Shown here: positions 18,675 to 26,586 of the stretch, in pieces
Numbering within the stretch: the stretch's first letter is position 1
Layout of the letters: each line of letters begins with the position of its first letter
Translations under genes and position numbers: made by a program
Source of the DNA: Propionibacteriaceae bacterium UBA6122
GTDB lineage: Bacteria > Actinomycetota > Actinomycetes > Propionibacteriales > Propionibacteriaceae
Assembly (NCBI GenBank): GCA_002428365.1
Contig: DIVW01000001.1
Span: forward strand, 8,644-72,643
DNA length: 64,000 nt
Direction: 5' to 3'
Notes under the pieces: generated by a model
The model's input: the letters and a program-made list of their open reading frames with translations, nothing else
The model's database searches: none
Told to the model about the DNA's origin: nothing

Positions 18675-19217
18675 ATGTCACGAATTGGCAAGCTTCCGAT
18701 CACTGTCCCGGCCGGGGTGGACGTTGCCCTGGATGGCCAGAAGGTATCGGTGAAGGGCCCGAAGGGGAACCTGGAGCATGTTGTCGCTGAACCGATCAAG
18801 GTTGCGCGCAACGAAGCTGGCGAGCTGGAGGTGAGCCGTCCCAACGACGAGCGCATCAGCCGCTCGTTGCACGGTCTGACCCGGACTCTGGTGGCCAACA
18901 TGGTCACCGGTGTCACTGCGGGGTACGAGAAGAAGCTCGAAATCGTCGGCGTGGGTTACCGCGTCACTTTGAAGAGCCCCGAGCAGTTGGAGTTCAACCT
19001 CGGTTTCTCTCACCCAGTGGTGGTGAATGCCCCGGCGGGCATCACTTTCACTGTCGAGACCAACACCAAGTTCACCGTCTACGGGATCGACAAGCAGGCG
19101 GTCGGCGAGGTCGCCGCGAACATCCGCAAGATCCGCAAGCCGGAGCCCTACAAGGGCAAGGGCGTGCGATATGCCGGCGAACACGTTCGGCGCAAGGTTG
19201 GAAAGGCTGGTAAGTGA
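18675..19217 (+). CDS. rplF: 50S ribosomal protein L6
   Basis: Large-subunit protein near the factor-binding site. The 180 residues start SRIGKLPITVPAGV and contain the C-terminal signature IRKIRKPEPYKGKGVRY. GGAAGGAG lies before the ATG. Its stop overlaps the rplR start. Confidence 0.98.
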   Translation: MSRIGKLPITVPAGVDVALDGQKVSVKGPKGNLEHVVAEPIKVARNEAGELEVSRPNDERISRSLHGLTRTLVANMVTGVTAGYEKKLEIVGVGYRVTLKSPEQLEFNLGFSHPVVVNAPAGITFTVETNTKFTVYGIDKQAVGEVAANIRKIRKPEPYKGKGVRYAGEHVRRKVGKAGK

Positions 19218-19594
19218 TGGCTATCTCGCTGTCCAATCACAAGAGCATGGCCGACAAGGCTGCGGCGCGAGTGCGTCGCCAGGCCCGTGGCCGCAAGAAG
19301 ATCGCTGGTACTGCGGTGCGTCCGCGCCTGGTGGTCTTCCGCTCCAGCCGCCATATCGCCGCTCAGGTGATCGACGACGTCGCCGGGGTCACCCTGGCTG
19401 CGGCTTCGAGCCTGGAGTTGCGCACCGAGTCCGGCGACAAGTCGGTCAAGGCTGCGCAAGTAGGCAAGATGGTCGCCGAGCGCGCCAAGCAGGCCGGTGT
19501 GGAGAGTGTGGTCTTCGACCGCGCCGGCAACAGGTACCACGGTCGGATCGCGGCGCTGGCTGACAGCGCCCGCGAGGCCGGTCTCGGATTCTGA
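19217..19594 (+). CDS. rplR: 50S ribosomal protein L18
   Basis: 5S rRNA-binding protein. The 125 residues include RPRLVVFRSSRHIAAQVIDD and the C-terminal FDRAGNRYHGRIAALADSAREAGL. The ATG at 19217 overlaps the rplF stop; a GTG one codon upstream (19214) is an alternative. Confidence 0.97.
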   Translation: MAISLSNHKSMADKAAARVRRQARGRKKIAGTAVRPRLVVFRSSRHIAAQVIDDVAGVTLAAASSLELRTESGDKSVKAAQVGKMVAERAKQAGVESVVFDRAGNRYHGRIAALADSAREAGLGF

Positions 19595-19616
19595 CGGATC
19601 GAAAGGTAACAAAGCG

Positions 19617-20231
19617 ATGAATGGAACCCAGCGCCGCGGAGGCAATGCCGCGGGCGGTGAACAGCGTCGCGGCCGCGAAGATCGTCGTGGCCGGGATGCA
19701 GCCGCCGAAAAGGAAAAGAGCAACTATCTCGAGCGGGTGGTCGCGATCAACCGCGTGGCCAAGGTCGTTCAGGGTGGCCGCCGCTTCAGCTTCACTGCTC
19801 TGGTAGTGGTTGGTGACGGTGACGGTACCGTCGGCGTCGGCTATGGCAAGGCTAAGGAAGTGCCGGCTGCGATTGCCAAGGGCGTAGAGGAAGCTAAGAA
19901 GAACTTCTTCCGCGTGCCGCGGATTCAGGGCACCATCCCGCACCCGGTTCAGGGCGAGAAGGCGGCTGGCGTGGTTATGCTGCGCCCGGCTTCCCCGGGT
20001 ACCGGCGTTATCGCCGGCGGCTCGGTTCGCGCAGTGCTGGAGTGCGCCGGTGTTCATGACGTGCTCGCAAAGTCTCTTGGCTCGGACAACGCGATCAACG
20101 TGGTTCATGCCACGGTCGTTGCGTTGAAGAGCCTTGAGGAGCCGGAGGCAGTGGCCAAGCGCCGCGGTCTTTCGGTGGAGGACGTCACTCCTGCGGCAAT
20201 CCTGCGCGCTCGTGCGGAGGGGGCCCACTGA
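19617..20231 (+). CDS. rpsE: 30S ribosomal protein S5 with Arg/Gly-rich N-terminus
   Basis: Decoding-fidelity protein of the 30S subunit. After a roughly 30-residue Arg/Gly/Ala-rich N-terminal extension, the normal fold starts at about YLERVVAINRVAKVVQGGRRFSF. The conserved VGYGKAKEVPAAI and GSDNAINVVHA segments are present. The ATG at 19617 is preceded by GAAAGG and gives 204 residues, within the actinobacterial range. Confidence 0.97.
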   Translation: MNGTQRRGGNAAGGEQRRGREDRRGRDAAAEKEKSNYLERVVAINRVAKVVQGGRRFSFTALVVVGDGDGTVGVGYGKAKEVPAAIAKGVEEAKKNFFRVPRIQGTIPHPVQGEKAAGVVMLRPASPGTGVIAGGSVRAVLECAGVHDVLAKSLGSDNAINVVHATVVALKSLEEPEAVAKRRGLSVEDVTPAAILRARAEGAH

Positions 20232-20413
20232 TGGCACGGCTGAAAGTAACCCAGGTCCGTTCCGGGATCGGTGGCAAGCACAATCAGCGTGAAACCCTGC
20301 GTTCGCTGGGTCTGAAGCGCATCGGCGATGTGGTGGTGAAGGAGGACCGTCCCGAGATTCGGGGGATGGTCAACACCATTCCGCACCTGATCGCCGTAGA
20401 GGAGGTCGAGTGA
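20231..20413 (+). CDS. rpmD: 50S ribosomal protein L30
   Basis: Small large-subunit protein of 60 residues, with VTQVRSGIGGKHNQRETLRSLGL and the GMVNTIPHLI ending. The start overlaps the rpsE stop by one base. Confidence 0.97.
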   Translation: MARLKVTQVRSGIGGKHNQRETLRSLGLKRIGDVVVKEDRPEIRGMVNTIPHLIAVEEVE

Positions 20414-20414
20414 T

Positions 20415-20855
20415 ATGGCACTGAAAGTTCATCACCTGCGTCCGGCTCCGGGCGCCAAGACTGCTAAGACCCGCGTGGGTCGTGGCCAAGGCTCCAAGGG
20501 TAAGACTGCGGGCCGCGGCACCAAGGGGACCGGGGCGCGGAAGAACACTCCGGAGAACTTCGAGGGTGGGCAGATGCCGCTGCACATGCGGCTGCCCAAG
20601 CTTCGTGGCTTCAACAACCCGTTCCGCGTCGAGTACCAGGTAGTCAACGTGGCTCGGCTCGCCGAGCTGTTCCCCGAAGGTGGCGAGGTCACGCCGTTCG
20701 ACCTGGTGGCCAAGGGCGCGGTGCGCGACGGCCAGCTGGTGAAGATTCTGGGCAACGGTGAGCTCACCGTTGCACTGAAGGTGAACGCGCATGCGTTCTC
20801 CGCTTCGGCCAAGGGCAAAATCGAAGCTGCTGGCGGCAGCGTTACCGAACTCTGA
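20415..20855 (+). CDS. rplO: 50S ribosomal protein L15
   Basis: Late-assembly large-subunit protein. The 146 residues show the Gly-rich RVGRGQGSKGKTAGRGTKG segment and the FEGGQMPLHMRLPKLRGF motif. It begins one base after rpmD. A stable hairpin follows before secY. Confidence 0.97.
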   Translation: MALKVHHLRPAPGAKTAKTRVGRGQGSKGKTAGRGTKGTGARKNTPENFEGGQMPLHMRLPKLRGFNNPFRVEYQVVNVARLAELFPEGGEVTPFDLVAKGAVRDGQLVKILGNGELTVALKVNAHAFSASAKGKIEAAGGSVTEL

Positions 20856-20887
20856 GTTCGGCCGACGCGCTTGCAGTGCGACTAGGT

Positions 20888-20920
20888 GTTGAGGGTCAGC
20901 CGCGATGGCTGGCCCTCAAC
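20888..20920 (+). promoter_or_regulatory. Hairpin between rplO and secY
   Basis: A 14-bp stem (20888-20901 with 20907-20920, one G-T pair) closes a 5-base loop in the 216-base rplO-secY spacer. There is no T-run after it, so it is more likely an attenuator or RNA-processing site that sets secY below ribosomal protein expression than a full terminator. The rest of the spacer holds no gene. Confidence 0.5.
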
Positions 20921-21071
20921 GCGTATCACCGGTTGGATGCGGTTCGAGACCGTGCCTGCCGGAATCGGGAAAACGCAGTGTCCTTGGTACAGTTGCCAAG
21001 GTTGCCCAGGTGCGGTTCGGCTGGCCGGATCGGTCGCCGGGCGCACACACGGTTAGGAGTTAGGTTCGGCA

Positions 21072-22394
21072 ATGCTCTCCGCTTTTGGTAACGCGCTACG
21101 CACGCCTGACCTGCGCAAGAAGATCCTGTTCACTTTGATGATCCTGGCGGTCTTCCGCCTCGGCTCGGTGATCCCGTCCCCCAACGTGAACGTGGTTGCG
21201 GTGAATGAGTGCCGCGCCAGCGCGGCCGCTGGCGATTCCGCCGGCCTGTACTCGATGATCCAGCTGTTCTCCGGTGGCGCGCTGCTTCAGCTGGCCATCT
21301 TCGCACTGGGAATCATGCCCTACATCACCGCGAGCATCATCTTGCAGCTGCTGACGGTGGTGATCCCGCGGCTCGAAACCCTGAAGAAGGATGGCGCCTC
21401 GGGTACGGCGAAGATCACCCAGTACACCCGCTATCTCACCATCGTGCTGGCGGTGCTCAACTCCACTGCCTTCGTGACCTTGGCCGTCAACGGTCAACTT
21501 TTCCCCGGATGTAACCAGGACCTTGTCTATGACAAGGGACTGTTCCCGATCATCACGATGATCCTCACCATGACCGCTGGCACCGGCGTGATCATGTGGT
21601 TGGGTGAGCTGATCACTGATCGCGGCGTCGGCAACGGCATGTCGGTGATGATCTTCACCCAGATCGCCGCGCAGTTCCCGGCATCGCTATGGGCGATCAA
21701 GGAGAGCCGCGAGGGCGCCCAAGGTTGGTTGATCTTTGCTGCGACCATCGCCGTGGGCCTGGCAGTAATGGCTGCGGTCGTCTTCATGGAACAGGCGCAG
21801 CGCCGGATTCCGGTGCAGTACGCCAAGCGGATGGTCGGGCGCAAGCTGATCGGCGGCAGCACCACCTACATCCCGATCAAGGTGAACCAGGCCGGCGTTA
21901 TCCCGGTGATCTTCGCCTCCTCCATCCTTTACCTGCCAATGCTTTACGCCCAGTTCCAGCCGGGCACCGCAGATGCGCCAAACCAGGTGTCGCTGTGGAT
22001 CTCGACCTATATGGCCAACGGCAGCTGGGTGTACAACCTGGTGTTCTTCCTGCTGGTCATCTTCTTTGCCTACTTCTATGTGTCGATCACCTTCGACCCG
22101 GTCGAGGTCAGCGACAACATGAAGAAGTACGGCGGGTTCATTCCTGGCATCCGTGCTGGCGGCCCGACCGAGCGCTACCTCGCGTTCGTGCTGTCGCGGC
22201 TCACCGCGCCCGGTTCGCTCTACCTAGGGATCGTCGCGCTGATCCCAGCGGTCGCTTTCGCGCTGTTTGGCACCCAGAACGATTTCCCCTTCGGCGGTAC
22301 TTCGATCCTGATCATCGTCGGCGTCGGCTTGGATACGGTCAAGCAGATCCAAAGCCAGTTGCAGCAACGGAACTATGAGGGATTCTTGCGATGA
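21072..22394 (+). CDS. secY: Protein translocase subunit SecY
   Basis: Central channel of the Sec translocon in the cytoplasmic membrane. The 440 residues give ten membrane helices. It starts with the conserved amphipathic segment FGNALRTPDLRKKILFTL, and contains GIMPYITASIILQLL and the cytoplasmic loop with GRKLIGGSTTYIPIKVNQAGVIPVIFASS. TTAGGAG precedes the ATG. The stop overlaps adk as ATGA, the usual secY-adk-map order. Confidence 0.98.
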   Translation: MLSAFGNALRTPDLRKKILFTLMILAVFRLGSVIPSPNVNVVAVNECRASAAAGDSAGLYSMIQLFSGGALLQLAIFALGIMPYITASIILQLLTVVIPRLETLKKDGASGTAKITQYTRYLTIVLAVLNSTAFVTLAVNGQLFPGCNQDLVYDKGLFPIITMILTMTAGTGVIMWLGELITDRGVGNGMSVMIFTQIAAQFPASLWAIKESREGAQGWLIFAATIAVGLAVMAAVVFMEQAQRRIPVQYAKRMVGRKLIGGSTTYIPIKVNQAGVIPVIFASSILYLPMLYAQFQPGTADAPNQVSLWISTYMANGSWVYNLVFFLLVIFFAYFYVSITFDPVEVSDNMKKYGGFIPGIRAGGPTERYLAFVLSRLTAPGSLYLGIVALIPAVAFALFGTQNDFPFGGTSILIIVGVGLDTVKQIQSQLQQRNYEGFLR

Positions 22395-22963
22395 GACTGC
22401 TGATCATGGGCCCGCCCGGGGTAGGTAAGGGCACGCAGGCCTGTGGGGTAGCTACACACTATGGAGTCCCAGCGATTTCAACCGGTGAGATCTTCCGTAA
22501 CCATGTGAAGGGTGAGACTCCGTTAGGTCAGCGGATTTCTGCGACCTTGGCGGCAGGCGGCTATGTGCCTGACGAGGTGACCAACGCCATCGTGGCGGAT
22601 CGTTTACAGCAAGCAGATGCGGCCGCCGGTTGGTTGCTGGACGGCTACCCTCGCACTGCGGTTCAGGTGGAAGCGCTCGATTCCTTCCTAGCCGAGGAAT
22701 CCTCAGCGCTGGATGCCGTTATCTCGCTGTTGGCCGATCGTGAGCTGTTGGTGGGACGGTTACTCAAACGGGCCGAGATCGAAGGCCGCGACGACGACAA
22801 TGCCGAGACCATCCAGCACCGGATGGATGTCTATCACGCCGCCACCGACCCGCTCCTGGACACCTATCGCCAGCGCGGGCTCCTCATCGAAGTCGACGGC
22901 CTCGGCACCATCGAAGAAGTCGGTGAGCGCATCACCACTGCGCTGGACGCGAAGCTGGCCTGA
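22391..22963 (+). CDS. adk: Adenylate kinase
   Basis: Converts ATP and AMP to two ADP. The 190-residue protein is the short form without a zinc-binding lid. It has the P-loop GPPGVGKG at residues 7-14, the AMP-binding region STGEIFR, DGYPRT, and RAEIEGRDDDN in the lid. Translationally coupled to secY by a 4-base overlap. Confidence 0.97.
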   Translation: MRLLIMGPPGVGKGTQACGVATHYGVPAISTGEIFRNHVKGETPLGQRISATLAAGGYVPDEVTNAIVADRLQQADAAAGWLLDGYPRTAVQVEALDSFLAEESSALDAVISLLADRELLVGRLLKRAEIEGRDDDNAETIQHRMDVYHAATDPLLDTYRQRGLLIEVDGLGTIEEVGERITTALDAKLA

Positions 22964-22964
22964 C

Positions 22965-23807
22965 GTGCGACGACGGCCCGCAATCGAGGTCAAGTCCCCC
23001 GTTCAGATCAAGGCAATGCGGGCGGCTGGGCTGGTCGTGGCCAGCATTCTGGCCACCGTGCGCGAAGCAGCCAAGCCGGGGGTCACCACGGCCGATCTGG
23101 ACGGCCTGGCCCGGGAACACATCGCAGCTGCTGGCGCGATTTCCTCCTTCCTTGGTTACGGGAGCTCATTCGGTATGCCGGCGTACCCGGCAGTGACCTG
23201 CATCTCGGTGAACGACGAAATCGTCCACGGCATCCCGGGTGATCATGTTCTGGTCACCGGAGACCTAGTGAGCGTTGACTTCGCCGTTTCGGTGAACGGC
23301 TGGCACGCTGATTCAGCGGTCACCTTCGGCGTCGGCGAGGTGACCGCTGAGCGGTCCGCCCTGAACGAGGTGACCCGAGCGGCCATGTGGGACGGCATCA
23401 CTTCGGCCAGGGTGGGCGGTCGAATCGGTGACATCTCCCACGCCGTGGAGACCTCGGTACGCAATCGCCGAGCCGGCTATGGCGTGGTGGCCGAGTACAC
23501 CGGGCACGGCATCGGCCGAGCGATGCACGAGGCGCCAGACGTGCCAAATGTCGGTCGAGCTGGTCGCGGCGAACTAATCACCAAAGGCGTCTGTCTGGCG
23601 ATCGAGCCGATGGTTACCTTAGGTTCGGCGACGACGGCCAATCTGGACGACGAATGGACGGTCGTCACTCGCGACGGATCGGTCGCTGCGCACTGGGAGC
23701 ACACCGTGGCGGTACTGCCCGAAGGACTTTGGGTGCTGACTGCCGAAGATGGCGGCGAGGCCGAGTTGGGCGCTCGTGGCGCCCGCTTCGCGCCGCTGGC
23801 AGATTGA
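22965..23807 (+). CDS. map: Type I methionine aminopeptidase
   Basis: Removes the initiator methionine from nascent proteins. The five metal ligands are visible: Asp in VSVDFAV and WHADSAVTF, His in GHGIGRAMHEAP, and Glu in AIEPMVTLG and in the WEHTVAV end. The 280-residue protein starts at a GTG one base after the adk stop; longer upstream frames overlap adk and are rejected. The infA-rpmJ-rpsM segment that normally comes next is absent here. Confidence 0.96.
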   Translation: MRRRPAIEVKSPVQIKAMRAAGLVVASILATVREAAKPGVTTADLDGLAREHIAAAGAISSFLGYGSSFGMPAYPAVTCISVNDEIVHGIPGDHVLVTGDLVSVDFAVSVNGWHADSAVTFGVGEVTAERSALNEVTRAAMWDGITSARVGGRIGDISHAVETSVRNRRAGYGVVAEYTGHGIGRAMHEAPDVPNVGRAGRGELITKGVCLAIEPMVTLGSATTANLDDEWTVVTRDGSVAAHWEHTVAVLPEGLWVLTAEDGGEAELGARGARFAPLAD

Positions 23808-23809
23808 CC

Positions 23810-24736
23810 GTGCGCGTTCATCTGGTCGGGCTGGGAGCAGTCGGCGCTGGCTACGGCAGTCGCATGCTCGCTGCCGGCGTCGATCTCAAAGTGGTTGCCG
23901 ATCCCGAACGTGCCGCCAAGTATCGCCGCGAGGCCAGCGTGGTCAACGGAGTCGAATACCACTTTCCCGTGCTCGACACCGGCGACAAAACCCCGGCCGA
24001 TGTGGTCGTCGTTGCGGTGAAGTATCCAGCTTTGGCTGCGGCTATCGAGCTGATCGCCCCCAACGTCGCCGAAGGCACGGTGATCCTGAGTCTGCTCAAT
24101 GGCATCGACAGCGAGCAGGTGCTGGCCAAGGCATTTCCACAGGCGCAGGTGCTGCTGTCGGTAACGGTGGGCATCGACGCGGTCCGGATGGGTAGGCAGG
24201 TGCGCTACACCTCGCTGGGACGGATCGTCTTCGGCGAAGCCATCAACGGTGCCGAGCAGACTGCCGCGGTAGCCAAATTGGCTGACCTACTGGCGGAATC
24301 GGGGATCGCCGCCAGCGTGGCGCCAGATATGTTGCACCAGTTGTGGTGGAAGTTCCTGATCAACGTCGGAGTGAACCAGGTTTCGGCTGTGTTGGGCGCG
24401 CCATACCTGGCCTTCCAGACTCCGCATGCCCCAGCTCGGGAAGCGATGATCTCGGCCCAGCGTGAGGTGATCGCGGTGGCGAACGCTGAGGGGATCGAGC
24501 TGGGGGAGCGCGACCTGGAGGCGTGGCTGGAAGTGCTGGCCAAACTCGGCCCGGACAACTACACCTCGATGGCCCAGGACGCGCTTGCCGGACGGGAGAC
24601 TGAAGTCGACGTCTTCGCTGGACGGGTGTGCGAACTGGGTCGCAAGCATGGCATCGCGACTCCGGTGAATGAATTGTTGCGCCAGTTACTGAAGGCCGCG
24701 ACCAACTCGCCGCCGCGAACTGTCGGCCAGAGCTGA
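23810..24736 (+). CDS. 2-dehydropantoate 2-reductase family protein
   Basis: Predicted NADPH-dependent reductase of the ketopantoate reductase fold, 308 residues. The Rossmann motif GLGAVGAGYG lies at the N-terminus and the C-terminal helical domain carries WWKFLINVGVNQVSA, which contains the family's catalytic Lys and Asn. PanE makes pantoate for coenzyme A, but many paralogues have other substrates, so the symbol is withheld. The GTG at 23810 lies 2 bases after the map stop. Confidence 0.85.
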   Translation: MRVHLVGLGAVGAGYGSRMLAAGVDLKVVADPERAAKYRREASVVNGVEYHFPVLDTGDKTPADVVVVAVKYPALAAAIELIAPNVAEGTVILSLLNGIDSEQVLAKAFPQAQVLLSVTVGIDAVRMGRQVRYTSLGRIVFGEAINGAEQTAAVAKLADLLAESGIAASVAPDMLHQLWWKFLINVGVNQVSAVLGAPYLAFQTPHAPAREAMISAQREVIAVANAEGIELGERDLEAWLEVLAKLGPDNYTSMAQDALAGRETEVDVFAGRVCELGRKHGIATPVNELLRQLLKAATNSPPRTVGQS

Positions 24737-24759
24737 AGCGATAGCCGAGGCGCCTGGAG

Positions 24760-25887
24760 CTACCCGACGGCTGCCAGTTTCAGCTGCCAGCCGCCACTGA
24801 TTGCCCAAAGCCGGTAGCCAAGTGCTGTGTTGATCGCCAGCATGTACTCGTTCTCATTGGCGTTCCAAGTATCAATGTGTTTCGCCTGCGGGTAGTGGAA
24901 CTCAAGGCGGGCCAGATTGGCTGCCTTCAGCCACCAGCCCAACCGGTGCCCCCGGTGGGCGGCCAGCACCACCGTGTTGAACTGGTAGGGCCGATCCGGG
25001 CGTCCGTTCTCGACGAAGATCGTAGTCAGGCCAGCCACCTCGCCGGTGTCGGTGACCAGGGCGATAGTGGAGACAGCCTCACCGCTACGGTGCAACATGG
25101 CGTCTAGATCGCGAACCCGCGTCTCATCCCAATTCTCCGGCTCCCAGTCGATCCCCCCGGTGGGCGCATCTGCCGAAATCGCCCAGTTGGCTGCGGCAAC
25201 TCCGGCCAGGTACTCCTGCGGCGTCGGACCGCGCCAAGAGACAAGGCGGTAGCCGGTCGCCGCGGCCTCGGCCGCTGCGCTGAACTCGGCAAGCAGGTAG
25301 GGGTCGATCGGCAGGTGAAGGCGCGACTGTCGTTCCACCTGGGCCAGCGTGAAGTGATGTGCCAGCGCAAAACTTGCCGCTGCGTCCACCGGCAGACTGC
25401 CCGAACCAGTGGTGGGAGAGACCTGCGGTAGCTGACTCCCAGCGGCGAAGGCGTGCTCGCTCCACATCAGCAAGGTGTCGCGCTCGAAGCGGGCCGCGAT
25501 CTCGTGCAGCGAGTCCAGCATCGCCGAGCCGATGCGCTGGCGGCGGTATGGCCGGGCCACCTGAATGTAGATGTCTTCAATCAGGTGGAGGTTTTCGCGT
25601 AGCGGCAGGGTGAAATCGACGGTGCCGAGCACCTCCGCGGGCTCAGTCGGCGCTAGCGGCAGCCCGAAACGGCCCAACGGGCATTCGTCCGGTATCGGTC
25701 CGGGCAAAGCCAACAGCAATCCCTTGAGGGTGGTGGTTTCCGTGGACAGGTTGTGGGTGAGTGACTCCACCGACATCGTCCGATCTTCGGCGAACAACTC
25801 CAAGGAGGTGGCCTGTTGGAGGTGGTGCAGTGCTCCGATCACCCAAGGGGTGGCGGGGGTGCCCTCGGCCAGGTGAAATTCCGGCAT
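24760..25887 (-). CDS. Tandem-GNAT acetyltransferase-like protein
   Basis: Predicted N-acetyltransferase of 375 residues with two GNAT-like halves, an arrangement shared with mycothiol synthase and several actinobacterial paralogues. The N-terminal half contains IEDIYIQVARPYRRQRIGSAM (acetyl-CoA loop QRIGSA). The C-terminal half contains FNTVVLAAHRGHRLGWWLKAAN and ends with a GYRLWAISGGWQ strand. The substrate is unknown. The ATG at 25887 is preferred because the longer frame runs through the divergent RDD gene. Convergent with the ketopantoate-reductase-like gene. Confidence 0.8.
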   Translation of the reverse strand: MPEFHLAEGTPATPWVIGALHHLQQATSLELFAEDRTMSVESLTHNLSTETTTLKGLLLALPGPIPDECPLGRFGLPLAPTEPAEVLGTVDFTLPLRENLHLIEDIYIQVARPYRRQRIGSAMLDSLHEIAARFERDTLLMWSEHAFAAGSQLPQVSPTTGSGSLPVDAAASFALAHHFTLAQVERQSRLHLPIDPYLLAEFSAAAEAAATGYRLVSWRGPTPQEYLAGVAAANWAISADAPTGGIDWEPENWDETRVRDLDAMLHRSGEAVSTIALVTDTGEVAGLTTIFVENGRPDRPYQFNTVVLAAHRGHRLGWWLKAANLARLEFHYPQAKHIDTWNANENEYMLAINTALGYRLWAISGGWQLKLAAVG

Positions 25888-25893
25888 ATCGTC

Positions 25894-25899
25894 AGGGTA
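25894..25899 (-). promoter_or_regulatory. -10 element for leaderless GNAT gene (TACCCT)
   Basis: TACCCT lies 6 bases before the ATG with no ribosome-binding site. The divergent RDD gene has the identical hexamer at the identical distance. Confidence 0.55.
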
Positions 25900-25929
25900 T
25901 TGCCCTAGGCCGCGGGTTGGCCCGGGAAG

Positions 25930-25935
25930 TACCCT
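25930..25935 (+). promoter_or_regulatory. -10 element for leaderless RDD gene (TACCCT)
   Basis: TACCCT lies 6 bases before the GTG start, mirroring the GNAT promoter 30 bases away on the other strand. Confidence 0.55.
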
Positions 25936-25941
25936 TTCGGC

Positions 25942-26538
25942 GTGACTGCCAACCCGCGGCAACGGATACTCGCCGCCCTGATCGATGTCGGTTGGATGCT
26001 GGCTTGGGCAGCCGTGGTCACGGTGATGCTTGTGGCAGTGGCACTGGCCGGGGTGCCGATCCGGCTCGGACCGTTTGGCTACAACCTGTTTTCGATGTTG
26101 CTGGTGGTGCTGCCGGTGACGGTGACCCTCACCCTGCTCGAGGCTGGACGTTACGAGGCCACCCCTGGCAAGCATCTAGTGGGGCTTCGGGTGCGGCGGG
26201 ATCCGTCCGGGGAACGAGTCGGCTGGGGTCGCTCGCTGGTGCGCAATCTGCTCAAACTGGGGTTGCCTTGGGCCTTGGGTCAGTTCGCGGTCTTGGCCGT
26301 GGTCACTTCGCCAGCCCCGGATGCTGCGCTGGGGGCACTGATCGCCCTGGTAGTACCAGCGGTGTACCTGGCCTCGCTGTTCCTAGATGGTGGTCACACC
26401 GTGTACGACTGGCTCACCGGCACCACCGTGATCACCGTGGCGGCCGGCCGACGCTTCGCCGATCCGGGGTCGGACTCAGCCGCCGAGGACGACCCGCCTA
26501 CCGAATCCTGGCCAGTGGAGTTCTCGCCGTCGGCCTGA
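25942..26538 (+). CDS. RDD-family membrane protein
   Basis: Integral membrane protein of 198 residues. The RxxAxxID signature (RILAALID) opens the first helix, and at least three further hydrophobic segments follow. The middle segment YEATPGKHLVGLRV and the late YDWLTGT are typical of RDD proteins. The family's role is poorly defined; ion or solute movement has been proposed. The charged C-terminal tail of about 35 residues is probably cytoplasmic. Confidence 0.85.
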   Translation: MTANPRQRILAALIDVGWMLAWAAVVTVMLVAVALAGVPIRLGPFGYNLFSMLLVVLPVTVTLTLLEAGRYEATPGKHLVGLRVRRDPSGERVGWGRSLVRNLLKLGLPWALGQFAVLAVVTSPAPDAALGALIALVVPAVYLASLFLDGGHTVYDWLTGTTVITVAAGRRFADPGSDSAAEDDPPTESWPVEFSPSA

Positions 26539-26573
26539 AACCTCGGCGCCACATGCTTGAAACACGTCGCTCG

Positions 26574-26579
26574 TAACCT
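26574..26579 (+). promoter_or_regulatory. -10 element for leaderless ATP-grasp operon (TAACCT)
   Basis: TAACCT lies 7 bases before the GTG start of the circularly permuted ATP-grasp gene, and no Shine-Dalgarno sequence is present. Confidence 0.5.
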
Positions 26580-26586
26580 GACGAGT

